A stretch of DNA of 64,000 bases. Source: an uncultured Clostridium sp. GTDB taxonomy: Bacteria; Bacillota; Clostridia; TANB77; CAG-508. Positions 29,240 through 39,243 of the stretch are shown here, one piece after another. Where the stretch lies: contig CANPDB010000007.1 of assembly GCA_947572725.1 (NCBI GenBank), positions 1-64,000 on the forward strand, given 5' to 3'. The notes below the pieces were generated by a model, which was not told where the DNA came from, searched no databases, and was given only the letters and a program-made list of their open reading frames with translations. The stretch's first letter is position 1. Each line of letters opens with the position of its first letter. The position numbers and the translations under genes are program-made.

Positions 29240-30559
29240 TTATTCTAAGAATCCTTTATAATGTCTCATTGCTAATTGAGATTCTAATTGTTGTACTGTT
29301 TCTAGAGCAACACCTACAATAATTAGTATTGATGTACCACCAAATGCTATATTTAAGTTTGTGAATCTTAGTAACATTGGTAAAATAGCTATCAATGCTA
29401 GGAAGAATCCTCCAAACCATGTTAATTTTGATATAATTGATGATAAATATTCTGTTGTTGGTTTACCTGCTCTAATTCCTGGTATAAATCCACCATTTTT
29501 CTTAATATTGTTTGATACTTCTGCTGGATTGAATGTAGCATAAGTATAGAAAAATGTAAATCCAATAATTAATAGTAAGTAAACAATTGCATTAGCTAAA
29601 GAATATCCCCATCCAACACTCGATGTTGATGTAGCAATTGAGAATTTGTATAATCCTGCTAAGAATCCTGTTTGATTTGCTATATCTGATACAAATATTT
29701 GAATAATCATAGCTGGAAATGTCATAAATGATGAAGCAAAAATTACTGGCATAACACCTGCCATTGCAAGTTTTAGTGGTATATGTGTATTTTGTGCTCC
29801 TACCATTTTTCTTCCTACTACTTTTTTAGAATATTGTACAGGTACTCTTCTTTCTGCTTGTTGTACAAATACAACGCCAGCAACTAATATAAGGGCTCCA
29901 ATAACAATACCTATTGCTGTTAATAATCCTGTTGTGCTAAATCCTGCTTCTGTAATAGTTAAATTCCATAACATTGTAACTCCACTTGGTAATCTTGAAA
30001 TAATACCAATGAAAATTAATAATGAAATTCCATTTCCAATACCTTTACTTGTGATTTGTTCTCCAAGCCACATTAAAAGAGATGTTCCAGCTACTAAACC
30101 TGACACTACTAGTAATCCTGTTAAAAAGCTGTTATCTACGAATATTCCTGAAGATTTATATGATAAATAAATACCTATTCCTTCTACTAAAGCTAGTACA
30201 ATTGTTAATAATTTGGTATATTTATTTATTTTTTGTCTTCCCTCTTCTCCTCCTTCTTTTGTTAATCTCTCTAAAGAAGGAATAATCATTGCTAATAATT
30301 GTATAACAATTGAAGCTGTGATATATGGGCTAATTGACATTGCAAAAACTGAAAATCTTGAAAATGCTCCTCCTGATATCATATCTATTAGTCCTGCTAT
30401 TCCATTTGTACTTCCCATTGCTTCATTTAGTGCAATGCTGTTTACTCCTGGAACAGTAATATAACATCCTAATCTAAATACGATGATTAATACTAAAGTG
30501 TATAATAACCTTTTTCTTACTTCAGGTGTCTTTATTGCATTTTTTATAGTTTTAAACAA
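29240..30559 (-). CDS. secY: Protein translocase subunit SecY
   Basis: 439 residues with ten predicted transmembrane helices, forming the SecYEG channel. Landmarks: YTLVLIIVFRLGCYITVPGV, FAMSISPYITASIVIQLLA, and the cytoplasmic loop QYSKKVVGRKMVGAQNTHIP. Its start abuts the rplO stop with no gap, implying coupled translation. Confidence 0.97.
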   Translation of the reverse strand: MFKTIKNAIKTPEVRKRLLYTLVLIIVFRLGCYITVPGVNSIALNEAMGSTNGIAGLIDMISGGAFSRFSVFAMSISPYITASIVIQLLAMIIPSLERLTKEGGEEGRQKINKYTKLLTIVLALVEGIGIYLSYKSSGIFVDNSFLTGLLVVSGLVAGTSLLMWLGEQITSKGIGNGISLLIFIGIISRLPSGVTMLWNLTITEAGFSTTGLLTAIGIVIGALILVAGVVFVQQAERRVPVQYSKKVVGRKMVGAQNTHIPLKLAMAGVMPVIFASSFMTFPAMIIQIFVSDIANQTGFLAGLYKFSIATSTSSVGWGYSLANAIVYLLLIIGFTFFYTYATFNPAEVSNNIKKNGGFIPGIRAGKPTTEYLSSIISKLTWFGGFFLALIAILPMLLRFTNLNIAFGGTSILIIVGVALETVQQLESQLAMRHYKGFLE

Positions 30560-30994
30560 TTAAATCACCTCAGCCTTTCCGCCTAAAGCTTCAATTTCTT
30601 CTTTTGCTTTTGCTGTAAATCTTTTGGCTTTAACATTTAATTTTTTCTCTAATTTTCCAGTTGCCAAAATAACGATTCCATCATTTATTTTTCCTATAAT
30701 ACCCTCTTCTAACAATGTTTCAGCTGTAACATCTGTTGCTTTTGATTTATTAAGCATTTTAAATGTTACTTCTGTATATGTTTTAGCATGAATATTATTG
30801 AATCCTCTTTTTGGCAATCTTCTATATAATGGTGTTTGACCACCTTCGAATCCTCTTCTTACTCCTCCACCAGATCTTGCTTTTTGTCCTTTTTGTCCTC
30901 TTCCTGATGTTTTTCCATTCCCTGATGCTATTCCACGTCCTACTCTATTTCTTTTTACTTTTTTTACACCTGGTTTTAATTCATTTAGTTTCAT
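30560..30994 (-). CDS. rplO: 50S ribosomal protein L15
   Basis: 144 residues. [20 protein letters not shown] and the Gly/Arg-rich [20 protein letters not shown] are diagnostic. It follows rpsE directly: only 20 bases separate them, leaving no room for rpmD (L30), which normally sits here. Confidence 0.97.
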   Translation of the reverse strand: MKLNELKPGVKKVKRNRVGRGIASGNGKTSGRGQKGQKARSGGGVRRGFEGGQTPLYRRLPKRGFNNIHAKTYTEVTFKMLNKSKATDVTAETLLEEGIIGKINDGIVILATGKLEKKLNVKAKRFTAKAKEEIEALGGKAEVI

Positions 30995-31014
30995 TTATGC
31001 CTTGCACCTCCTTC

Positions 31015-31500
31015 TTACAAAATATCTTCTACTTTTTTACCTCTTTTTTTAGCTACTTGTTCAACAGTTTGCATAGATTTTAATCCTTCGATTGTAGCAT
31101 AAACTACGTTTCTTGGATTGTTTGTTCCTATAACTTTTGTTCTAATATCTTTATATCCAGCAAGTTCTAATACTGGTCTAACACTACCACCAGCGATAAC
31201 TCCAGTACCAACTGCAGCTGGTTTTAACATTACTTTCGCACTTCCAAAAGTTCCTACATATTCATGTGGTACAGTTGTTTCTACGATTGGTACTTCAACT
31301 AAGTTCTTTTTAGCTTCTTGTATTGCTTTTTTGATTGCATCTGGAACTTCAGCTGCTTTACCATTTCCTACACCTACATGGCCATTTTCGTCACCTACTA
31401 CTACTACTGCACTAAATCTAAAAGTTCTACCACCTTTAACAACTTTAGCAACTCTGTTAATAGCAACAACTTTTTCTTTTAATTCATTTTTTTCTTCCAT
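31015..31500 (-). CDS. rpsE: 30S ribosomal protein S5
   Basis: 161 residues. Double-stranded RNA-binding domain ([20 protein letters not shown]) then [21 protein letters not shown]5 guards decoding fidelity at the mRNA entry site. The start follows an AGGAGG site. Confidence 0.97.
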   Translation of the reverse strand: MEEKNELKEKVVAINRVAKVVKGGRTFRFSAVVVVGDENGHVGVGNGKAAEVPDAIKKAIQEAKKNLVEVPIVETTVPHEYVGTFGSAKVMLKPAAVGTGVIAGGSVRPVLELAGYKDIRTKVIGTNNPRNVVYATIEGLKSMQTVEQVAKKRGKKVEDIL

Positions 31501-31537
31501 CAGTTTTTGTTTTCCCTCCTTTTTTTCTTGATGGTTT

Positions 31538-31645
31538 TGTATCTAACATCTGTAACCCGCTTCGCTTGAACAGCCTTTCATTGTTTACAAAATACACTTT
31601 GTGATTTTGCATCTAGTATCTGTAACTCGCTCCGCTCGAACAGCT
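31538..31645. repeat. Family-5 tandem short repeats between rpsE and rplR
   Basis: Two copies of ATCTGTAACyCGCTyCGCTy-GAACAGC (near 31548-31578 and 31616-31641) with a GTTTACAAAATACACTTTG segment between. A diverged third copy sits in the family-2 element at 33391-33420. The CTGT/ACAG ends can pair. Confidence 0.55.
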
Positions 31646-31646
31646 A

Positions 31647-32006
31647 CTAGAATTTCAATCCACCTTCTCTTGCAGCTTCTGCTAGTTCTTTAACTACTCC
31701 GTGATAAATATATCCACCACGATCGAAAACTACTGTTTCGATTTTCTTTGCTTTTGCTTTTTTAGCAATTAAAGCTCCTAATTCTTTAGCTGCTTCTTTA
31801 TTAGCGTGTTTTGTTTTTATTTCTTTATCTAATGTTGAAGCTGCTACTAATGTATTTCCAGCTACATCATCTATTATCTGAACATATAAGTTTGTATTAC
31901 TTCTATAAACACATAATCTTGGTCTCTCTGCTGTTCCAGATATTTTTCTTCTAACTCTAATATGTCTTCTTGTTCTTTCCATTTTTCTATCTGTCTTTTT
32001 TACCAT
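31647..32006 (-). CDS. rplR: 50S ribosomal protein L18
   Basis: 119 residues. [20 protein letters not shown] and [20 protein letters not shown] are conserved 5S rRNA-binding features. Ribosome site AAGGAG before the ATG. Confidence 0.97.
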   Translation of the reverse strand: MVKKTDRKMERTRRHIRVRRKISGTAERPRLCVYRSNTNLYVQIIDDVAGNTLVAASTLDKEIKTKHANKEAAKELGALIAKKAKAKKIETVVFDRGGYIYHGVVKELAEAAREGGLKF

Positions 32007-32102
32007 CTTTATTACTCCTTTCTACAAAATTGAGTTCTTTCATTTTATTTAGATATTCTAACTTCAATTCAAATCAAAATTAGCCTATTCCAATTAATTT
32101 CT

Positions 32103-32227
32103 AATTTTAATTCAAAGTGATAAGATGTGCATTTTTGTGAATTAATAAAGCTGAAGGTGTACGTTTGTACATCGAAGTTTTATTAATGAAACAAAAATGT
32201 GCAGATTATTGCTTTCAATTAAAATTA
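32103..32227. repeat. Family-2 element, copy 3
   Basis: Outer stem AATTTTAATT..AAAG with its complement, TGTGCA boxes, arms TTAATAAA / TTTATTAA and core GGTGTACGTTTGTACATCG. It fills the gap between rplR and rplF and ends at the rplF stop. Confidence 0.72.
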
Positions 32228-32229
32228 TT

Positions 32230-32766
32230 TTATTTACCAGTTTTACCTTCCTTACGCCTAATAACCTCATCAGCATATTTAATTCCTTTACCTCTATATA
32301 CCTCTGGTGGTCTTTTTGTTCTTATAACGGCTGCTGTTTGACCAACCAATTCTTTATCAATTCCATTTACAATAATAGTATTAGGATTTGGAACGTCAAA
32401 AGTAATTCCTGCTGGTGCTTCAAATATTACAGGATGTGAATATCCTAAAGTTAAATTCAAATCATTTCCTTGTTTTGCAACTCTATATCCAACACCATTA
32501 ATTTGTAATTCTTTGCTATATGCTGAAGTTACACCTATAATCATATTATTGATTAATGTTCTTGTTAATCCATGTAAGCTTCTACTTTGTGCTTCATCAT
32601 CTTTTCTCATTACTTTAATGATGTTATCTGTCATTTCTATAGAAATATCTTTATGTATTTCTCTTTCTAATGTACCTTTTGGTCCAGTTACAGTAATTTT
32701 TTGTCCATCTATTTTAACTTGTACTTCTGTTGGTACTGTTATAGGTTTATTTCCTATTCTTGACAT
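32230..32766 (-). CDS. rplF: 50S ribosomal protein L6
   Basis: 178 residues from MSRIGNKPITVPTEVQVKID, with the C-terminal RRPPEVYRGKGIKYADEVIR signature (here RPPEVYRGKGIKYADE). AGGAGGG lies 10 bases before ATG 32766; the frame extends to 32811 but without support. Confidence 0.97.
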   Translation of the reverse strand: MSRIGNKPITVPTEVQVKIDGQKITVTGPKGTLEREIHKDISIEMTDNIIKVMRKDDEAQSRSLHGLTRTLINNMIIGVTSAYSKELQINGVGYRVAKQGNDLNLTLGYSHPVIFEAPAGITFDVPNPNTIIVNGIDKELVGQTAAVIRTKRPPEVYRGKGIKYADEVIRRKEGKTGK

Positions 32767-32832
32767 TTTGTTTTTCCCTCCTTCTTTTACTTTATGGCAA
32801 GGGTCACACATTATCCCCTTGTTTTATTTTGA

Positions 32833-33231
32833 TTACCATACATATGCTAATACTTCTCCACCAATTCCTAATTCTCTTGCTTCTTTATCAGTTTTTAATC
32901 CTTTTGATGTTGAAATAATTGCAATTCCTAATCCATTTAATACTTTTGGTAATTCTTCTTTTGCTGCATATACTCTTAATCCTGGTTTGCTTATTCTTCT
33001 TAAACCATCAATTACTCTATTTCCTTTTTCATCGTATTTTAAAGTAATTCTGATAATTCCTTGTGTATCATCTTTTATTTCTTCAAAAGATTTTATATAT
33101 CCTTCTTTAAATAATATATCAGCAATACCTAGTTTCATTTTTGAAGCTGGTATATCAACTGTTTTATGTTTTGAACTATTTGCATTTCTTATTCTTGTTA
33201 ACATATCTGCTATTGGATCTGTAATATTCAT
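32833..33231 (-). CDS. rpsH: 30S ribosomal protein S8
   Basis: 132 residues. [20 protein letters not shown] at the start and [20 protein letters not shown] at the end are S8 hallmarks. S8 binds 16S helix 21 and in some bacteria represses the spc operon. Confidence 0.97.
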   Translation of the reverse strand: MNITDPIADMLTRIRNANSSKHKTVDIPASKMKLGIADILFKEGYIKSFEEIKDDTQGIIRITLKYDEKGNRVIDGLRRISKPGLRVYAAKEELPKVLNGLGIAIISTSKGLKTDKEARELGIGGEVLAYVW

Positions 33232-33276
33232 TAATTACTAACCTCCTTTTCTTTCTTCTTATTTAATATGCTCTTT

Positions 33277-33462
33277 TATAAAATAAATCAAAATTAGTAT
33301 ATTGTGCATTTTTATTAAATTAATTAAGCTGAAGGCGTACGTTGGTACGTCCATGTCGTAATGATTACAATCTCACTTCGTTCGATTGCATAAGTTATCT
33401 GTAATTCGCTTTGCTTCATACAGCTAACTTAAAATGTGCAAGATGCTGATTTTCATTTATTT
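33277..33462. repeat. Family-2 element, copy 4, with internal insertion
   Basis: TGTGCA boxes and core GGCGTACGTTGGTACGTC are present, but the right arm is displaced by ~85 bases that carry CACTTCGTTCGATT and a family-5-like CTGTAATTCGCTTTGCTTC. Outer stems pair TAAAATAAATC-like sequences. It spans the rpsH-rpsZ gap. Confidence 0.65.
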
Positions 33463-33648
33463 TTACCAGCTGGCCTTCTTAACACCTGGTATCTCTCCTT
33501 TATGTGCTAACTCTCTAAAACATACACGGCAAATTCCATATTTTCTAATATAACTGTGTGGTCTACCACATAATTTACATCTGTTATATTCTCTTGTTTT
33601 GAATTTTTGTGGCCTTGCTTGTTTTATTTTCATTGCTTTTTTAGCCAT
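33463..33648 (-). CDS. rpsZ: 30S ribosomal protein S14, zinc type
   Basis: 61 residues. The four zinc cysteines appear in [20 protein letters not shown]; this short C+ paralogue is the usual Gram-positive form in the spc operon. Confidence 0.97.
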   Translation of the reverse strand: MAKKAMKIKQARPQKFKTREYNRCKLCGRPHSYIRKYGICRVCFRELAHKGEIPGVKKASW

Positions 33649-33738
33649 AGTATTACTCCTTTCCTTTGACTAATTTTTTATTATACTATGTTTCTATCCT
33701 TACAATATAATTCTTCAAGCTTTTAAATTGTTTGCATT

Positions 33739-34284
33739 CTATGCATTTGTTTTAAAAGGCATTCCCATTAATGTTAATAACTCTTTTGCTTCTTCGTCAG
33801 TTTCAGCTGTTGTTACAAATATAATGTCCATACCTCTCAATTTATCAACTTTATCGTATTCAATTTCAGGGAATATTAATTGTTCTTTTATTCCCATAGA
33901 GTAATTTCCTCTACCGTCAAAAGAATTTGCTGATACTCCTCTAAAATCTCTAACTCTTGGAAGTGCTACATTAAATAATTTGTATGCAAAATCATACATT
34001 TTATCTGCTCTTAATGTTACCTTGCATCCTATATTAACACCTTCTCTTAATTTAAATGCAGCAATTGATTTTCTTGCTTTTGTTACAATTGGTCTTTGAC
34101 CTGTAATTTGAGTTAAATCATTCATTGCATTTTCTAAAGCTTTTGGATTTTCTTTTAAATCTCCTAATCCTATATTTATAACTATTTTATCAAGTTTTGG
34201 TACTTGCATAACAGATTTATATTCAAATTTTTTCATTAATGCTGGTATTACTTCTTTTTGATATTGTTCTCTTAATTTTTCCAT
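33739..34284 (-). CDS. rplE: 50S ribosomal protein L5
   Basis: 181 residues. [20 protein letters not shown] and [20 protein letters not shown] are conserved. L5 binds 5S rRNA and contacts S13 in the head bridge. Standard position after rplX. Confidence 0.97.
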   Translation of the reverse strand: MEKLREQYQKEVIPALMKKFEYKSVMQVPKLDKIVINIGLGDLKENPKALENAMNDLTQITGQRPIVTKARKSIAAFKLREGVNIGCKVTLRADKMYDFAYKLFNVALPRVRDFRGVSANSFDGRGNYSMGIKEQLIFPEIEYDKVDKLRGMDIIFVTTAETDEEAKELLTLMGMPFKTNA

Positions 34285-34309
34285 TATGTATTATTCCTCC
34301 TTTCTTTTT

Positions 34310-34618
34310 CTAATTTAATTTTGCACCACATTTTTTACAAATACGTACTTTTTCGTCTTTTTCTATTTTATATCCTACTTTTGTAGTTTTTCCACATTTA
34401 GAACATACTACATTTACTTTTGAACTTGGAATTGCACATTCTACTGCTATTATTCCACTTTCATCTCCTTGACGTCTTGCTTTAACGTGTTTTTTTCTTA
34501 CATTAACGTCTTTTACTATAACTTTATCAGCTTTTGGTTGTACCTCTAAAACTTCTCCTGTTTTTCCTTTATCGTTTCCTGATAAAACTTGAACTTTGTC
34601 TCCTTTTTTTATTCTCAT
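34310..34618 (-). CDS. rplX: 50S ribosomal protein L24, with C-terminal zinc-ribbon-like cysteines
   Basis: 102 residues from MRIKKGDKVQVLSGNDKGKT (KOW motif). The C-terminus adds CSKCGKTTKVGYKIEKDEKV then CKKCGAK, two C-x2-C pairs as in many Firmicute L24. Start: the frame opens at 34642, but GGGAGG lies before ATG 34618. The next 140 bases (34643-34782) hold an ATTTGTTAA / TTAACAAAT stem and no gene. Confidence 0.95.
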   Translation of the reverse strand: MRIKKGDKVQVLSGNDKGKTGEVLEVQPKADKVIVKDVNVRKKHVKARRQGDESGIIAVECAIPSSKVNVVCSKCGKTTKVGYKIEKDEKVRICKKCGAKLN

Positions 34619-34782
34619 TAGAGATTGCCTCCCTTCATTCATATTCTTATTTTTTATACAAGCTACTACTAAGAATTTGTAATATTTGTTAAGCCTAAGA
34701 GCTTATCTCATTAACAAATTTTAAGTGTATGCATCTTTAATCTCTAAAATTCAAATGTTTACTAAACATTTTCATTAAGAGT

Positions 34783-35151
34783 TTAAAGAACCTCTGGTGC
34801 TAGAGATAAAATTTTCATGTAGTCTTTTTCTCTTAGTTCTCTTGCAACTGGTCCGAAGATACGTGTTCCTTTTGGTGTTCCGTCTTCTTTTATTATTACA
34901 GCTGCGTTTTCATCAAATTTTATATATGAACCATCTGGTCTTCTTAATCCTCTTTTAGATCTTACTATAACAGCTTTTACAACATCACCTTTTTTAACAA
35001 CTCCACCTGGTGTTGCTGATTTAACTGAAGCAACAATTACGTCTCCTATGTTAGATGTTTTTCTGAATGAACCTCCTAAACATCTGATACACATAATTTC
35101 TTTTGCACCAGTATTATCTGCTACTTTTAATCTTGTTTGTTGTTGGATCAT
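34783..35151 (-). CDS. rplN: 50S ribosomal protein L14
   Basis: 122 residues. [20 protein letters not shown] and [20 protein letters not shown] are diagnostic. L14 binds the sarcin-ricin side and partners the silencing factor RsfS. AGGAGG precedes the ATG. Confidence 0.97.
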   Translation of the reverse strand: MIQQQTRLKVADNTGAKEIMCIRCLGGSFRKTSNIGDVIVASVKSATPGGVVKKGDVVKAVIVRSKRGLRRPDGSYIKFDENAAVIIKEDGTPKGTRIFGPVARELREKDYMKILSLAPEVL

Positions 35152-35174
35152 GTTATGGTTCCTCCTTTCCTCTT

Positions 35175-35300
35175 CTATAACAAATGAAAATCTTCGTCCT
35201 ACTTCGTTAAAATTTTATTCAAAAATACTCATGTACACAAGTACACTCCGTTTTTTTCATAAAATTTTGCCTTGTAATACTCGTTTTTGATTTGTTTTTA
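35175..35300. repeat. Nested stem element between rpsQ and rplN
   Basis: Arms AAAATTTTATTCAAAAA / TTTTTTCATAAAATTTT enclose ACTCATGTACACAAGTACACTC, which holds a GTAC-ACAA-GTAC hairpin. Flanking boxes CGTCCTACTTCGTT and CCTTGTAATACTCGTTTTTG. The same right box recurs at 38733-38752 and the left box, inverted, near 38866-38884. Confidence 0.6.
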
Positions 35301-35307
35301 CTATTTT

Positions 35308-35571
35308 CTATTTAATATCAGCTTTTTCTAAAACTTCAACTACTCTCCATCTTTTATCTTTAGAAAGTGGTCTTGTTTCCATTACTTTTACTTTATCACC
35401 TATTTGGCAAACATTTTCTTCGTCATGTGCTTTTAATTTGTATGTTCTTTTTACTGTTTTACCATATACCTTATGACTAACACTTGTTTCAACAGCTACT
35501 ACAACTGTTTTATCCATCTTATTAGATAGAACTGTACCAATCATAACTTTACGAAGATTTCTTTCTTCCAT
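35308..35571 (-). CDS. rpsQ: 30S ribosomal protein S17
   Basis: 87 residues. [20 protein letters not shown] and [20 protein letters not shown] are standard. S17 is an early 16S binder with an OB fold. Confidence 0.97.
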   Translation of the reverse strand: MEERNLRKVMIGTVLSNKMDKTVVVAVETSVSHKVYGKTVKRTYKLKAHDEENVCQIGDKVKVMETRPLSKDKRWRVVEVLEKADIK

Positions 35572-35589
35572 TTAGATTTCTCCTTTCTA

Positions 35590-35690
35590 CTGTTTGACAG
35601 CATATACACTTTATCTTATGATATTTTCACTGAAGTTGAAGGAATGTTCCTTACTTGTGTGAATTAGTGTCTATACTTATCTGTTATTAT
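35590..35690. repeat. Family-3 leader element before rpsQ
   Basis: Shares TGTGAATTAGTGTCTATAC and the CCTTACTTGTG segment with the copies before rpsD and rplV, with TATCTTATGATA as a central palindrome. It lies between rpmC and rpsQ. Confidence 0.55.
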
Positions 35691-35698
35691 TATCGATT

Positions 35699-35908
35699 TT
35701 ACGCTTTCTTAGATTCTGCTATTTTTCTTTCTGTTAATATAGTATTTATTCTAGCTATATCTTTTTTTACTTCTTTTATTTTCATGGGATTATCTAATCC
35801 ATTTGTAGCTAAACTAAATTTTAGTTTAAATAATTCTGTTTTTAGTTCACCTAATTCTTTTTCTAATTCTGGTGAAGACATTTCTTTTATTTTATTTATC
35901 TTCATCAT
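35699..35908 (-). CDS. rpmC: 50S ribosomal protein L29
   Basis: 69 residues. [20 protein letters not shown] and the [20 protein letters not shown] helix hairpin are typical. GTG 35914, ATG 35908 and ATG 35905 are all possible starts; the AAAAGG site favours 35908. Its 5' end overlaps rplP by 17 bases. Confidence 0.93.
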   Translation of the reverse strand: MMKINKIKEMSSPELEKELGELKTELFKLKFSLATNGLDNPMKIKEVKKDIARINTILTERKIAESKKA

Positions 35909-36335
35909 TATCACCTACCTTTTCAGTTTCTCTTGCTACAAATTTTGTTTTATTAGGTAGTTTGTTCATAGCAAGTCTTAAGGCTTCTCTAGCAACTTCT
36001 TCTGGTACACCAGCAATTTCAAACATTACTCTTCCTGGTTTTACCACTGCTACCCAATATTCTGGAGCACCTTTACCTTTACCCATACGAGTACCGATAG
36101 GCTTCGCAGTTATTGGTTTGTCTGGGAATATTTTAATCCAAACTTTTCCACCTCTTTTTATATAACGAGTCATAGCAATACGGGCTGCTTCAATTTGATT
36201 ACTTGTAATTAAACCAGCTGTTACAGCTTGAATTCCATATTCTCCATCTGTAACTTTATTACCTCTTGTTGCTTTTCCTCTCATTCTACCCTTTTGCATT
36301 TTTCTATGCTTTGTTCTTTTTGGTATTAATGGCAT
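35892..36335 (-). CDS. rplP: 50S ribosomal protein L16
   Basis: 147 residues. [20 protein letters not shown] and the [23 protein letters not shown] [20 protein letters not shown] are diagnostic. L16 organises the A-site tRNA corner. The start overlaps the rpsC stop (TAATG). Confidence 0.97.
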   Translation of the reverse strand: MPLIPKRTKHRKMQKGRMRGKATRGNKVTDGEYGIQAVTAGLITSNQIEAARIAMTRYIKRGGKVWIKIFPDKPITAKPIGTRMGKGKGAPEYWVAVVKPGRVMFEIAGVPEEVAREALRLAMNKLPNKTKFVARETEKVGDNDEDK

Positions 36336-36991
36336 TATTGGTCTCCTCCTTCCACTTTTCTTTCTGGAAGAACTTCTCCTTTATATATCCAAACTTTAAC
36401 ACCGATTTTTCCATATGTTGTATCTGCTTCTGCAAAACCATAATCAATATCAGCTCTTAAAGTTTGTAATGGAATATTTCCTTCTTTATAGAATTCAGTT
36501 CTAGCCATATCTGCTCCACCTAATCTTCCAGATACTGCTGTTTTTATTCCTAAAGCACCTGATTTAATAGATTTTTGCATACATTGTTTCATAGCTCTTC
36601 TGAATGAAATTCTTCTTTCTAATTGTCCTGCAATATTTTCAGCTACTAATTGAGCATCAATATCTGCATTTTTAACTTCAACAATATTTAAGTTTACTTC
36701 TTTTCCTATTAATTTTGAAAGTTCTGTTTTTACACTTTCTACTCCTGCTCCACCTTTTCCTATTACTATTCCTGGTTTAGCAGTATTTAAATTTACTTTT
36801 ATAGCTTTTGCTGTTCTTTCTATTTCAATTTTAGAAATTCCAGCTAAGTATAATTTTTTCTTTAAAAATTTACGAATTTTTTGGTCTTCTACTAAATAAT
36901 CTGCAAAATTTTTAGAATCTGCATACCATTTAGAATTCCAGTCTTTTATAATTCCAACTCTCACTCCTGTTGGATGTACTTTTTGTCCCAT
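36335..36991 (-). CDS. rpsC: 30S ribosomal protein S3
   Basis: 218 residues. [20 protein letters not shown], a KH domain with [16 protein letters not shown], and [20 protein letters not shown] are conserved. S3 has mRNA helicase activity at the entry channel with S4 and S5. Confidence 0.97.
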   Translation of the reverse strand: MGQKVHPTGVRVGIIKDWNSKWYADSKNFADYLVEDQKIRKFLKKKLYLAGISKIEIERTAKAIKVNLNTAKPGIVIGKGGAGVESVKTELSKLIGKEVNLNIVEVKNADIDAQLVAENIAGQLERRISFRRAMKQCMQKSIKSGALGIKTAVSGRLGGADMARTEFYKEGNIPLQTLRADIDYGFAEADTTYGKIGVKVWIYKGEVLPERKVEGGDQ

Positions 36992-37015
36992 TTCTTATAA
37001 ACTGCTCCTTTCTTT

Positions 37016-37378
37016 TTATTCTCTTTCTTTTAAGCATATTGTTATATGACTTGTTCTTTTTCTAATTCTTACAGCTGAACCTTTTGCAGCTGGTCTTATT
37101 CTTTTTAAAGTTGGACCTTGATTTGCATAAATTTCAGCAACATATAAATTTTCATGTCTCATATCATGATTGTTTTCAGCATTTGCAATTGCTGATTTTA
37201 ATAATTTTTCAATGATTTCTGATGATGCTTTTGGTGTAAATTTTACAATTGATAAAGCTTCATCAACATCTTTTCCTCTAATTAAATCTGCAACAATTTT
37301 TACTTTTCTTGCTGAAATCCTTGCAAATTTTAGAGTTGCTTTCGCTTCATTTATTACCATTGTTTCTTGCTCTTGCAC
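37016..37378 (-). CDS. rplV: 50S ribosomal protein L22
   Basis: About 120 residues. [20 protein letters not shown] and [20 protein letters not shown] mark L22, whose loop lines the exit tunnel where macrolides bind. The frame opens at 37408, but AAAAGGAGG lies eight bases before GTG 37378, which I prefer. A family-3 element precedes it. Confidence 0.93.
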   Translation of the reverse strand: MQEQETMVINEAKATLKFARISARKVKIVADLIRGKDVDEALSIVKFTPKASSEIIEKLLKSAIANAENNHDMRHENLYVAEIYANQGPTLKRIRPAAKGSAVRIRKRTSHITICLKERE

Positions 37379-37391
37379 TTTATTTTCCTCC

Positions 37392-37480
37392 TTTTCGACA
37401 AGGGACACTCCTTTACCTTATGGTATTTCACTACGGTTTAAGGGGTGTCCCTTACCCATGTGAATTAGTGTTTACCCTAT
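37392..37480. repeat. Family-3 leader element before rplV
   Basis: GACAAGGGACACTCC, a TACCTTATGGTA palindrome, GGTGTCCCTTACCC and TGTGAATTAGTGTTTACCC. Matches the copies before rpsD and rpsQ in boxes and order. Confidence 0.65.
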
Positions 37481-37485
37481 TTTAT

Positions 37486-37761
37486 TTACTTTTTAGTGGT
37501 TTTGTCTCCTGCATGACCTTTAAATGTTCTAGTAGGAGCAAATTCTCCTAATTTGTGACCTATCATTTCCTCAGCTATATAGATTGGAACGTGTTTTCTT
37601 CCATCATGTACAGCTATTGTATGTCCAACCATTTGTGGATATATTGTTGATGCTCTTGACCATGTTTTTAAAACTTCTTTGCTTCCTGTTTCGTTCATAG
37701 CTTCAATTCTTTTTAATAATTTTTCTTGTACAAATGGTTTTTTCTTGCTTGATCTTGACAT
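37486..37761 (-). CDS. rpsS: 30S ribosomal protein S19
   Basis: 91 residues. [20 protein letters not shown] and [20 protein letters not shown] are standard. S19 sits in the head beside S13. Confidence 0.97.
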   Translation of the reverse strand: MSRSSKKKPFVQEKLLKRIEAMNETGSKEVLKTWSRASTIYPQMVGHTIAVHDGRKHVPIYIAEEMIGHKLGEFAPTRTFKGHAGDKTTKK

Positions 37762-37778
37762 ATAAAATGTCCTCCTTT

Positions 37779-38606
37779 CTATTTACTGTTTCTTCTCTTT
37801 ACAATAAATTTATTAGATAATTTCTTTTTATTTCTTGTTTTATATCCAAGGGCTGGTTTACCCCAAGGTGTCATTGGTCCTGCGTGTCCTACTGGTGCTC
37901 TACCTTCACCACCACCATGTGGGTGATCTACTGGGTTCATAACAGATCCTCTTACTGTAGGTCTGATTCCCATATGTCTTTTTCTTCCTGCTTTACCAAT
38001 CTTAACATTTTCGTGATCGCTATTTCCAATTGTTCCTATTGTAGCTCTACATGTTGATAATATTAATCTCATTTCTCCTGATGGAAGTCTTACATGTGCA
38101 TATTTTCCTTCTTTAGCCATTAATTGTGCACTTTGACCTGCTGCTTTTACTAATTTTCCACCTTGTTTTGGATTTAATTCGATGTTGTGAATTAAAGTAC
38201 CTACTGGAATTGAGCTAATTGGCATTGCATTTCCTGGTTTAATGTCAACTGCGTCTCCTGATATTACTTTGTCTCCATCTGTTAATCCTTGTGGAGCTAA
38301 TATATATGCTTTTTCTCCATCTTCATATTGGATTAACGCAATATTTGCGCTTCTGTTTGGATCGTATTCGATTCCTATTACAGTTGCTTCCATATTGTCT
38401 TTGTTTCTTTTAAAATCTATTATTCTATATTTTTGTCTATTTCCTCCACCTTGATGTCTTACTGTTATTCTTCCATATGAGTTTCTTCCTGCATTTTTCT
38501 TTTTCTTTGCAAGTAATGATTTTTCAGGTGTTTTCTTTGTTACTTCTGCAAAATCTGAAACTGTCATGTTTCTTCTTGATGGGGTATAGGGTTTGAAGTG
38601 TTTCAT
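37779..38606 (-). CDS. rplB: 50S ribosomal protein L2
   Basis: 275 residues. The catalytically important His lies in [40 protein letters not shown] begins the protein. L2 supports subunit association and peptidyl transfer. Full length. Confidence 0.98.
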   Translation of the reverse strand: MKHFKPYTPSRRNMTVSDFAEVTKKTPEKSLLAKKKKNAGRNSYGRITVRHQGGGNRQKYRIIDFKRNKDNMEATVIGIEYDPNRSANIALIQYEDGEKAYILAPQGLTDGDKVISGDAVDIKPGNAMPISSIPVGTLIHNIELNPKQGGKLVKAAGQSAQLMAKEGKYAHVRLPSGEMRLILSTCRATIGTIGNSDHENVKIGKAGRKRHMGIRPTVRGSVMNPVDHPHGGGEGRAPVGHAGPMTPWGKPALGYKTRNKKKLSNKFIVKRRNSK

Positions 38607-38609
38607 TTT

Positions 38610-38895
38610 ATTTTCCTTTCTCGAATTTATGAAAAACTTTGTCTTACGTTGTTACTGTGGCTGTTAAAGCTTTGCTTCTTACAGCATCAGTATGCAGTTT
38701 GCTATGCAAACTGTATTCATTATAAGTTTTCCTAGTAATACTCGTTTTTGCTAAATTCTCTTATCTACTTATATTTACGGATATTTTTCCTGCTCCGCAT
38801 AACAGATATTCTTTCTTTTCCTGGTATTTTCCAGATAGTTTTTATTGATAAAATTTTATATAAAGGTTAACGAAGTTAGACGACGCTTATAATTT
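38610..38895. repeat. Gene-free stretch with shared intergenic boxes
   Basis: The 286 bases between rplB and rplW hold no gene. A CTGTGGCTGTTAAAGC / GCTTTGCTTCTTACAGC-like stem and GCAGTTTGC/GCAAACTG lie near 38660-38725. CCTAGTAATACTCGTTTTTG (38733) and the inverted AACGAAGTTAGACGACG (38867) match the boxes of the element at 35175-35300, so one or two further copies of that element lie here. Confidence 0.5.
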
Positions 38896-39243
38896 CTAAG
38901 CACCCATGAATTCATCTATTGAATCTTTATATTTTTTAGAAATCTTAGTTTCTTTTCCACCTTTAGCTAAGTATGAAACTTCTTCTGGATTTGTATCGAT
39001 TGTTACAATAGCTTTTTTCCAATCTGAAGTTTTACCTATGTGGTATCCAACTCTTTTTTTCTTTCCATTTACATTCATTGTATTAACTTTTAATACTTTT
39101 ACTTGAAATAACTTTTCAACAGCTTTTGCTATTTCAACTTTTGTTGCTTTTTTATTTACTTTAAAAGTATATTTTCCTTCTTGTAATTGATCATTACTTT
39201 TTTCAGTAACGACTGGTGCAATTATAATTTCTTCTGGTAACAT
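38896..39243 (-). CDS. rplW: 50S ribosomal protein L23
   Basis: 115 residues. [20 protein letters not shown] and the [20 protein letters not shown] helix are typical. L23 docks trigger factor and SRP at the exit. The ATG overlaps the rplD stop by one base. Confidence 0.96.
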   Translation of the reverse strand: MLPEEIIIAPVVTEKSNDQLQEGKYTFKVNKKATKVEIAKAVEKLFQVKVLKVNTMNVNGKKKRVGYHIGKTSDWKKAIVTIDTNPEEVSYLAKGGKETKISKKYKDSIDEFMGA

